From assembly GCF_035083965.1 (NCBI RefSeq), contig NC_089732.1, positions 13,502,924 to 13,566,923 on the forward strand: a DNA stretch of 64,000 nucleotides, given 5' to 3'. Of this stretch, positions 1 to 10,055 are shown piece after piece. Below the pieces are notes generated by a model that saw only the letters and a program-made list of their open reading frames with translations, ran no database searches and had not been told where the DNA came from. The number at the start of each line of letters is the position of its first letter. Position 1 is the first letter of the stretch. The position numbers were made by a program, and so were the translations under genes. The DNA is from Branchiostoma lanceolatum. Lineage: Eukaryota > Chordata > Leptocardii > Amphioxiformes > Branchiostomatidae.

Positions 1-91
1 AAGCTTGATGTGTCAGTTGTGTTCTTGTAATCTATTCATTTCTTTATTGTTCATATTAAACACTTATCTTTTAACTCCCCCTCCCCCACAG

Positions 92-2833
92 GTTCCAATC
101 ATGTGACCACCCCAGTGTACCAGACTGGTCTGGCCCCGACCCTTGCTCTGACCTTTGGCCTCCCTGTTCCTCAGAACAGCTTGGGTCAGGTCATGACCCC
201 TGTGTTGGCAAGGTCAAGTGCACGGGATCAGCTCCGAGCTGTACAGATTAACGCTCATCAGCTGGTAGGGGTGTTGAGGGCTAATGTGGCTGGATTTGAA
301 AGAGGTAAGAATCATAGGGGTACGAAGGTATTTGTATGAAAGAGTTTTTGCATTTTTCATCATAGTCATCATCGTCATCACCATCACCACCACCATCATT
401 GTCATCGTCATCATAATCATCTAACAGTTTAGCTGGCGCCAGTGTGGGCCATCTCAGCTTTCTACTCTTTTCTGTCCAGTGCCGACTTTCTCGCTCCTTC
501 CCAAGTGTATCCAAACTCCTCCAAGTCCTGCATGACAGTTTTCTTCCATTTTACATTTTTGTCTGAATGCGTTTTATGTTTTCCAGGGTTGTTGTGCCCT
601 TTTTCCTTTTTTCTCTTCATTGTCTGGCTGTGAAATGTCAACGAGATATCAAAACAGGAAGCTCCGCTGCAGTATTGTAAGAAGCCGCTAGGGGGCCCAA
701 AATCTATTTGTTTTCAGGTCTCATCAAAACCTACCAACATACCAAATATCGAAACAATCCATCCAGGCATTCTTGAGTTATGCTGGTCCACTACAGACAG
801 ACAAACACACAAACCCACAAACTCTACCCTCTGCATAACCTTCTCGGCGAAGGTAAATATACTTGATATGATCCTTCATAGTTTCACCCCTGTTACTGTT
901 GACTACTACCTACCTACCTACCTACATGTACCTCTAGGTCGTTGGGGGGACAAAGTAGACATGGAGCTGTTGACTAGGACACAACAAATTCGTCAGCTAC
1001 TATCACAGACCAGATCAGTGTAATACATAGACATAGAAAATCGCATAAAGTCCTAATAATAAGATCCTTTTTCACACAACAGAACCAGGTTACCAGTTGT
1101 ACCAGCAGGCAGTGAAGATGCACTCCGGTTGGCTGAAGGGCCTGGTTAACGGAGAATCCGCCACGAGTCTGGAGACCCTGGGACAGAGAGTCTCCCAACA
1201 GTACAGCCGCGCCATGGAGAGCATCGTCGACAGGGTAGCCGCCTCCTTGTCTGAGTATGACATGCACGCTATGGTGGTCGGTATTGCCCTCCTCATACAG
1301 GTAAGGATATTCTTTTCATTTTGTGCCTTTTGTTTTATTGTACACTTTTTAATCTGGTCTTTGCTGTCCATAGAGTGTCATTTTGATTTCAAAGTTTTCA
1401 ACATCAAAATTAATTACAAAATGTTAGGTACTTCCTATAGGTTTAAACACTGTAGTAAGGCATTGACTTCATTTCCTGAAATTAGGACAAAAATACAGTG
1501 GTCACTATAATCTCTGTTATGAATTTCATAATGTCAATTAAGATGTACAAAAACAGCTGTCTGAATCAAAGATACTTATAATAATTTATAAATAAATATA
1601 AATTTGTCTTTTCTAGATCTCCAACCATATAGCACTGTTAATGCAACTACAGTTGTATACAATGTACTTCTTGAGTATCATCTTATATGAATTTTGAAAT
1701 CTTTTCTAAGGTGTTCTTCATTCTCCTGGCTGCATCTGGAAAGTATGTTGCAGGGATTGTACTGGGGACAGACACTTGGACGGTGTACATCCCCCCACCT
1801 GCACTTCTCCTCAGTAGTTTCTTCCTGGTCCTCTCTGTACAGGTTAGCCTGTGTACAAGTACTACAGGCTGGGCCAGTGCTGAACTGTGCTCAGGTAATA
1901 AGTGGAGTGTTTTCATTCCCTTTCCACATCAATAAAGTAGGCAGGTGCTGACGGCCATGCCGGTGTCCCTATTTGCATTTCAATGGATTATAGCTCAACT
2001 GTACAGTGTTTTTGTGTTTTATTAAAGGCACCCAGAGCATTTTATGAGGCTTGAAAACTGGAAATATTCTAGTTGCTGTAATCTTTATGAAATTGACATT
2101 TAATGCCACTGTTTACCACATTTGCGTGTGGATTTCTTATCAAAAGTGCTCAAAAATGGCACAAAAATAAACTACATGGTGATCTTTTAGTTTCACGTGC
2201 AAAATTAAAACATAAAAACGCAAATGTTTGACGGACATGCAGTCACTCTCTCATTGGTCGAACTGCTAATTGTGATGGACAGTCAGGATCAGGGCTTGGA
2301 TTTGCTATCAGTTCTCACCACACGACGACATTGTATCTTTGCTCCTTTAATGTTGATATGTAATATGTATAATTTGTATAGTGTTAGTGAAACTTACTAT
2401 TAGGAATGACTAGAAATTGGAATTTTTTAATTCAAGTTACAAGCCTCATAAAATGCTTTGGATGCCTTTAACAAGCGTTAAAGTATTCCCTTGGTATTCT
2501 GATCTTTGAGCGGTAGACATTTGATAATGCTTATTTGAGAGGGTCAGAAGATCTTTAGATATCCAAAAATTCTTGAGTTATGATTCACTGTTATGCAAAT
2601 ATGGATGCTAACATGGTGGCGGACACAGCAATGATATAACATGACAACACTGTAGCTGCCTTGGTTACGGAGTTTGATGACAAAGTTTGCTTGAATTTGC
2701 ATAATATAATAAGCCCTCATGCCTACATGATATATTTGGCTCAACACTATTACACTTTTATCTTTCCTATCTTTGTATCCTACCCTCCTATCTTCCTGCC
2801 ATCCCTTCTTTGCTCCTCTTCTTCATATTTCTT

Positions 2834-2888
<55 letters not shown>

Positions 2889-5800
2889 TCCTTTTCTTTT
2901 TACTTCTTTCCACCAAGTGGAACCCCAAATTCAGATGGAAGATATCTTGAGCTTGACAAGTCTACACGTATCATCACAACCAGATTTCTTTTAGTCTACT
3001 CTTTAATTTTTAGTCATCATGTTTTAACTACGTCATACTATTAATATGCATCTCTCTAGGACCAGCTGGATGGTTCATGTCCATTGCAGCCGTGACTTCA
3101 ACCAGTGTCTGTGTCTCCTTGACAATTCAGTTGTTATTCCTGACCGACCACAAGACACTGTTGTCAGTAGTTGGCCATAGTCTGCACATGGTAAGCTCCA
3201 CATTTATTCATTCAACAATAACAATGTGGCTTTGTAGACTTGTCAGCTTCCAAGCAGTAAGAAAATAGTACTAAGAAAGCCAATAGATTTTGTGATAAGG
3301 TACAAATTACATGTTAATGGAATAGGGCTTTAGAATAGAAACAATGTATTCCAGACTATGTTTAGAAAAACGTCAAAGTGCAGTATGAAATTGTTGTATA
3401 TGATTCTAACAAAGGAAATTATTTGAATGTTTTTTTGGGACCAGGGATTTAAAAAAATGACTTGTACACAAACGGCATGTATTTAAACATAGTATTCATA
3501 CATTCTTTCAAATTAGACATGATTTATGGTATGGTCTGTCTGTATCTGTATCTATATAGCCGGTATAACCGCCATTCGGCATAACATACCAGCTTCGCAG
3601 GCACGCGGCATGGCAGCAGCTGGTTATATTACACCGAACGACCTGTCACGTCTAACCTTCTCATATCTAACTGCAGGCATTGTTTAAAGTTATCTAATGA
3701 GGATGCTTCCACTGTACTTGGTTGGAACGAGTTCCACTCTACGATCGTTCTATTAGTATTAGATACTTATCATTTGGTACGTCCACCAGTTTATTAGTCA
3801 TTTTGTACATCATGCATAGTCTGGACATGCATGGTCATGTATTATCCTTTTATCCCAGTACTGCAGTCTACCCTGGGAAGCCATGTTCCTCCCGGCAGGT
3901 GTGGTGCTACACTCCATCAGCCTCGGGTCCAGCAGCCTGGTGGAGGAGGAGCATCAGACCTGGTACTTCCTACAGACAACCCTCTTCTTCCTCCTCCTCA
4001 TGTCCAACCCTCTCCAGACACACAAGCGGCCAATCACAGGCAACAACACAACTACTGCTAGATCTCCTCAAGATTTAGTACAGGATACAGATGATACAGA
4101 AAATGATATTATGTACAAACAGAGGAGGGCATTCTCGGATGGAAAACAGAAAGATGATGGTAGAAACATGAAGAAGACATCGACTAAGAAGGAATCAAGT
4201 CAACTCGAAGAAAATGCACCATCTGAATGTGGGTCCTTAACCCAGCAAGACTATGTGCCGAAGAGTGGTTGCCTGAGGAGGATGGTTGCAGTTCTGGCCC
4301 TGTTGTTAACCAGTCGACTGCTAAGGTCATGGAACCAGACTGGGATCGTGTGGGCAGACCAACCGGACATCGGGGACTGGTTTGTCAGGTACATTTTCAT
4401 TGATCTCCATTTATAATTGTGTTAGGTATTCCTTACCCTTAACACGGCATTGGTCATCCATTATGGTAGATAGTAGCTATGGCACATTCATGTACTCAAT
4501 GTGTTCTCTTAAGTTTATTTGTGGTAAGATGTTGTGCTTGTTTAAGGTTCTGGCAAGCTTATTTAAGGGCTCTGGCAAGGAGCTAATGTTTGCAGTTTTT
4601 GAGTGTGAAAACATTAAGTCCAGCTCTATGATCTGGTACGAATGACTTTTCATAGTACTGTACATGTACATGTTATCTACCTTTTATTTTGGTGGTCTTT
4701 TCCTCAGAAAAATAAATAAAATGCTAACATTCTAACGATGTATGTCACTCATTTTCTGGCTAAGGCATTGAGAAATTCTTAAAACTAACATGCCCATTTA
4801 CCTATGTCCTTACAGACCTGAGAATGAGATATATTTATCCTTCTTGGTGGCTGCATCATTCCTTGGCATTTTGATACTGCGATGGAGGAATTGTGATTTC
4901 ACCAGTTCCCTCTTACTTGGAGTGGGGTTGGTTGGAGTCTACCATTACAGAGCCAAAACTGGGGTGCTAGCTGCACCCTGGGTACTGCATACAGACAAGT
5001 ATGTACAAACTTCTCTTACATGCTTAACCTTCTCCCTGCTGCCTAATCCTGTAAACAAAAGAAATATTTCAAATTGGTGCCAAAAGGCTACATCTGCAGG
5101 GAGAACGTTAAATTTATCCCAGGCTTCCAGGGAAGGATTTAAATAAGGAGGCTTCAAAGAGTTTTTGGCAATGCCTATGGGGCAGAGCCTTTCATGTAGT
5201 ACTGTAATAAAGTTGAAGAAATAGACCTCTTGCCAATTACGGCGGCCATTTTGGATTTCCTGGGGTCAGCTCAGGGTCATGCACCAAAGTGAGGCTCGGG
5301 TTGGTGTGAGCCTATAATAAACTGAGCCTCACTTTGGTGCATGACCCCCAGCTGACCCCAGGGAATTCAAAATGGCCGTCGTGATTGGCAAGAGGTCTAT
5401 TGCATGATTGCATTCCGACTATGATAGTGATGCCAAAGAAAGGTTCACGAAAGCCTTGACTGGGGTAATACTGACCTGATTTTCTCAAAAAAATGACACA
5501 GTTACGTTTTTTCTTACAGGGGAATATTTGAAGCACGTCTGGTGTACTTTATTATCATCATTCAGCTGTGTTGGACCTTTTTTGGGTTGTTAAAGACTTT
5601 GTGTCAGCATCTGCAAACTGCAAAGGATGGTGAAAACTTCACAGGCAACAGAGACTGTGTACAAAAGAACGATCTGCATACAACAACACTGTACAACAAC
5701 AACGAAAACTGTAAGGACATCAGAAAGAGATTTGTGGATGGTCTCCTTACAACGTTAGTGTTGTTGGAAGCCTTGTTGCTGAGGCCACACAATGCCACAG

Positions 5801-7314
5801 TGTTAGCAGTGACTGTATTCCAGCAGTACATTCTGCATGAGCTGGTGTTACCATGGACAAGTCTGTACCACAGTGTTCCCTTACTCACACTGGTACATGT
5901 ATGGATGGGGCAGGCTGCTTTCTACTTTCAGGTCAGTAAGGGTACAAAGCAGTTCTTGTATGTGCAATCAGACTGGCCTTGGTGATTTCTGTTAGCTTGT
6001 AATTCCATATTTATCATTTCATTTGCATTGTCATAGTATGGTGTGAGGTAGCTGCAATTTATTGGTATTTTAATAAACGTAATGCTGACAAGATACATGT
6101 ACATAGTACATGCAAACAAAGATCATAAAAATCCAGTAATCCCTTATTTTCTTTCAAAACAGTTGTGCTATAAAATGTATAGTATTACATGTATGCATAA
6201 TACCATTTATAGAAAACCCAAGAGTTATTAAAAGTCCATCTAATAGGAACATTATATAGCCTCTTCCTATATGATATATCAATTACTTGAGAGTGCTGAT
6301 TGCATTATTTTAATACAATATCATGCTTTTTCTCCATCAGGGTAACTCGAACAGTATCGCCACCATCGACATATCGGCTGGGTACGTTGGTATGGAAGAC
6401 TACGTACAGGAGGTGGCGGGAACCCTAACCTGCCTTTCTACGTATGCGGGGCCATTTCTCTGGTTCACTAGTCTTCTTGTGCTCATAACAAAGAGATATC
6501 CAAGGTAGGTTAAGTGCATACCAAGCATGGTACAGTAGAAGCCGCTTATTTGCATAACTATTTGCATACGATCAATAAGAGTTAGTGACTTTAACATGTT
6601 CAACCAGTCTTTCCTGTTGCCATTGGCATTATTTCATGCAAATAGCAGGAGTATGCAAAAATGGCTAATGCAATTATGTCATTTTATTTATAATGGAGTG
6701 AATGGGAAATGGTTTGGGTTTTCAGAATTTTATGCATATCCCCGAATTATGCTATTAACCGTAAATGCAAATAGCTGGAATCTACTGTATAGGGAGTGAG
6801 CCAAGAGGAATGGTTGGTTAGGGGATAGGCTGTGAGGATTAAAAAGTCTGGATGGGTGTGATGTTTTGCAGCACTTGCATGTGTGATTTTTTTTGGGTAA
6901 AATATGGTTAAATGGTTACTCCAGAGATGAAATACCTTTTTATGTCTACATTTGGATTTCAGATCTATGCTACATTTGAAGACATCTCAAGAGTACAATG
7001 CTTCTTCTGTGCTCTTGTGCATTAGAAAACAGATGTTGAAACTTTTTCAACATTTTGTTTTTCATCTTTGTCTTCTGTGCAGGCCATACCCAGCCATGCT
7101 TCAAGCTTGCTTCACTATCATCATCACAAGAACATTACCAGTTACAGGATACACTGTAATAACCACCCTTCAGAGGTACCACCTCTTTGTGTGGAGTGTT
7201 TTCTCACCCAAACTGCTGTACGAGGCAATGTTAACAGCTGTAACAGCAGCAGTGCTGGTCCTGATATTATGCCTTGGGGCACCCCTTCAGATGATTGGGG
7301 TCAATTTTACTTGA
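92..7314 (+). CDS. PIGG: GPI ethanolamine phosphate transferase 2 (PIGG), 3' part
   Basis: C-terminal ~754 residues of PIGG, which adds ethanolamine phosphate to the second mannose of GPI anchors in the ER. Coding exons by GT/AG sites with matching phase: 92-304, 1083-1300, 1711-1894, 3060-3190, 3859-4388, 4816-4998, 5520-5931, 6341-6504, 7083-7314 (TGA). Exon 1 holds the end of the phosphodiesterase domain (PTLALTFGLPVPQNSLG). Later exons are hydrophobic multi-pass segments carrying family blocks LVEEEHQTWYFL, RLLRSWNQTG, LLLRPHN, GQAAFYFQGNSN, IDISAGYVG and RYHLFVWSVFSPKLLYE. The human protein is ~980 aa, so about 230 N-terminal residues, including most of the catalytic domain, lie left of the window. 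The donor after 1894, not the one after 1842, is needed for phase with the 3060 exon. PIGO and PIGN are less likely because these blocks are PIGG-like. The family is recognised from memory of the vertebrate protein. Confidence 0.94.
660..860 (-). repeat. Dispersed repeat in PIGG intron (CTGCAGTA / CTGTCTG family)
   Basis: Contains 'gctccgctgcagta', a 'caaaacctaccaacatacca' block, 'gacagacaaacacacaa' and ends near 'accttctcggcgaaggt'. Related blocks recur at about 26587-26800, 30250-30680, 34540-34720 and 59030-59230 in either orientation. No ORF; family not identified. Confidence 0.6.
2022..2471. mobile_element. TTAA-flanked MITE (piggyBac-like), copy 1, in PIGG intron
   Basis: Element 2026-2467 with terminal inverted repeats beginning AGGCACCCAGAGCATTTTAT and ending ATAAAATGCTTTGGATGCCT, bounded on both sides by TTAA, the piggyBac-type target. 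The same element occurs at 55890-56388. No coding capacity, so non-autonomous. Confidence 0.8.
2837..2886. repeat. (CT)n microsatellite
   Basis: About 50 bp of nearly pure TC dinucleotides in the PIGG intron between the 1711-1894 and 3060-3190 exons. Confidence 0.95.
5221..5400. mobile_element. Fold-back MITE in PIGG intron
   Basis: Nearly perfect palindrome with ~77-bp arms: it starts ATAGACCTCTTGCCAAT and ends ATTGGCAAGAGGTCTAT around a ~25-bp loop (about 5298-5325). A TA just inside each end would suit a TA-target MITE. It would fold as a long hairpin in the PIGG pre-mRNA. Confidence 0.8.
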
Positions 7315-7561
7315 CTCATACAACAAGATAGTGCATTGAGGATGATTCAGATGAAGGATACTTAGCCTTAGATATTCTATAACTGTTATTTGTCTAATGG
7401 CTATACATTTGTACATTGAAGCGACCTCAAATAGGGGGCAACTATCATGGTACATGTAAAATGGTTGACAGTGAATGCAAATGTGCTTTTCAGTAGACTT
7501 TGTACTCTGTAACTTTCATGCAGTTCAATGATTACGTTTAATGAATATGAATATGAGGGAG

Positions 7562-7567
7562 AATAAA
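7562..7567 (+). terminator. Candidate poly(A) signal of PIGG
   Basis: AATAAA about 250 bp after the PIGG stop codon, the first such hexamer on the + strand after the stop. Cleavage site not determined. Confidence 0.5.
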
Positions 7568-7869
7568 TAATTGCTGCTCATTGAAGTTGCACGCCATAGA
7601 TGGTGAATATATTGACTGCATGGAGCGGTTTCTGACTCCTATAGCTAGTTCATTGAGTGCATGTTAGTTAAAAGTTAAAATCCTCCAACACCATTATTGA
7701 TGTATAGGGCGGTGCCCATCTCCGTTTCATAGCCCTGGGCCACACTGTGGTGCAATCACTGCAGCAGGGGGCTAGTCCACTGGCAGTGAAGTGTGTTTAA
7801 CTTCCATACTGTTTCAAAAGTATGTACCATTTTTATAAAGTCTTTGGTATGACTCAATGCGCCTCTTGT

Positions 7870-7975
7870 CCAGAAGTGTCCTACCTGGGGCTTGAACCCC
7901 AGTCCTGGTCCAAGTAATTTGAACCAGATGTGGTGAGAGGCAGAAGGCGCAGACCACTACACCACAGGGACAACT
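7870..7975 (-). mobile_element. tRNA-derived SINE fragment
   Basis: On the minus strand the segment reads tRNA-like: A-box-like TGGTGTAGTGGT, then about 75 nt later B-box-like GGTTCAAGCCCC. No convincing acceptor stem, so a SINE head rather than a tRNA gene. Body sequence may continue to about 7680. Confidence 0.6.
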
Positions 7976-8194
7976 CTCATTGAGTGCATGTATACGTAAC
8001 AAATGCATGTGGCATTTCATACGCACCGTAACCATTTACATATTCTGAAATCAACAAAATGCAACAGACGCCATACATTTTGTAGGATGTTGCAATGATA
8101 TTCATTAAGTGACGAAATAAAACACAATCAATTAAATCACCACAGGGCCCGTAAAAAGCCAAAGGCACATATATGTGAATGATGCACGTTACCA

Positions 8195-8725
8195 CACTAC
8201 CAAAAATCTTTTTTCTTAATATTCTTTCTTATTTTCTTATGTTGAGAAAGATTTTCTTACACAAAGAAAAACAAGAAAATTCAAGAAACCTTCTGGGAAG
8301 TCTTGTCGATGTCAATTCTTGTACAGAGAATTTTTTTTTTTTCTTAAGTTAAGAAAATATTTCTACTCAATGCAAGCATGATGTTTTCCACTAAGAATTT
8401 TCTGGAAAAATTTAAAAAAATTGCATTCTCTGCCTTACTGTAAGATTCATTTTTGTTTGGTAAAATGTTTTATTCTTACAGATTCTTTCCTTAAGATATT
8501 TTTTCCTTAAGAAAATTTGATTCTACTAGATTAATTTTCTTAGACTTTCTTGGTTTAAGAAAGCTCAAGAAAAAAAAAACTTCTTGGATGCAATTCTTGT
8601 TTGTGCTTAAAAGACGGATTCTTGTTTGTGCTTAAAAGAGGGATTCTTGTGTACAGAATAGTATTCGTACTGACAGAAAAAATTCTTTGTAGAAGGAAAA
8701 ACAAGAAAAACGATTTTTGGTAGTG
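8195..8725. mobile_element. AT-rich TIR element, 531 bp
   Basis: Begins CACTACCAAAAATC and ends with the exact complement GATTTTTGGTAGTG (14-bp TIR). The interior is rich in AAGAAAAT / ATTTTCTT, contributing many weaker inverted repeats, and contains no ORF. No convincing target-site duplication seen, so superfamily not assigned. Confidence 0.7.
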
Positions 8726-9589
8726 CAAGGAGTTTCAATCTGATAAAAACCTCCTTGACATCATATTATAACAGTACAACCTGAATTAGACAGACCAATT
8801 AGGTTTCAATTGCAAGCAGATTGAAACCTTATTGGACAGACAAACAGGCCAACCTTTTTCTAATCAAGAATGCAGGCATTTCAATAACCTTGAGCACTTC
8901 AGCAGACATGTAACTAGTGGGCAAGAAGTGATTTTAAAAACCGTAGATTAGTCTGGGTATCAATGGATCAAGGCACAAATGCGACACTTCTGATGCATCA
9001 CATACCCTTTGAAGTGTACTGTTTGTCCTTGATGCCTGTATCAAAACGTACAAAGGAGCAGGTTCTTTCCAAGGTAAATCCAGACTGTGTGTTGATAACG
9101 GCTCTGCTGTACCCTGGGTTCCAGGCTGTTTATCGGGCCTTTTAGCCGGTTCCCTTTAGCCGGTACCTTGTAGTCGGTTCCTTCGGCGGCACAGAGACCC
9201 CAGCCCGCAGAACCGTAATTAGTGCGCCGGGGGATTTCTAGCCGGGGAATTTACTCCCACGGGCTACAACTCCCCGGAGCGTTGATTAAGACCGGGCGGG
9301 CAGACTGTTCTTGGGCCGCCGAAGCAAATCGCTAGCGACCCGGTACTAGTCGCCCAGGGTAGCTCTGCTGCGGCTGGCAGTCTTAAATTTACGGACGACC
9401 ATTCCAGAAACGAGGTAAGGTGAGCAGGCGCTTGTAGACATGATAGAATCTGGGACAAGTAGAAGGTAAGTGACAAATCTTCTCAGCCTCGGATAGAATA
9501 GAATAGTCTCTACCAGACTAGCTACGCTGGCTATAGAGAGAATATTAACCAGGGGAGTTTGACTACCATAGGGTTTCACTCCGAGGGGG

Positions 9590-9945
9590 AGATCTTTTTT
9601 GTTTGATAACAAAAAAAAAAAATTCGCCAAAAATCGATATTTCAAAATATTCGCGTTGACACGCGTCATTCTTTAAGTATTACTATCATGTACATTCCTG
9701 CAAAGTTATATTGATGAACATCGAAGCACAAGCCAAGGAGAGCGTTTTTAAAAAAAAAGGGGCGTGGCCTTATAAATCTTGATGACGTAATCATGACATC
9801 ATACTAATTCGCATAAATTATCACCTTGCTATGAGGTACTACCTGAAAAAAAATGAAGGTTGAGGAAGGTTTATAAAGCTTAAGAAAGTTTTTTTTTTCA
9901 AAAACATCCCAAAATTCCTCAGCCACCCTTAGACAATACCTTAAC
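9590..9945 (+). repeat. Dispersed ~340-bp repeat, copy 1
   Basis: Shares long, nearly collinear sequence with 25285-25625, including 'gtattactatcatgtacatt', 'ggggcgtggcctta' and 'tgaggaaggtttata'. No ORF and no clear terminal inverted repeats. Confidence 0.8.
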
Positions 9946-10055
9946 CTTACCGCAGACTGACTCTCCTAGTGTTTTTTTGCTAAATTGTACGATCCATACC
10001 CCCGCAGGAAGGCCTGATGGTATAGAAAACGAATAGAATGTAATATAATTATAGA

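Noticed and set aside
1711..1842. Alternative end of the third PIGG exon at 1842
   Set aside because: Gives the wrong phase for the 3060 exon; the donor after 1894 restores frame and a family-like sequence.
7870..7975. Functional tRNA gene on the minus strand
   Set aside because: A and B boxes fit, but acceptor and anticodon arms do not; better as SINE.
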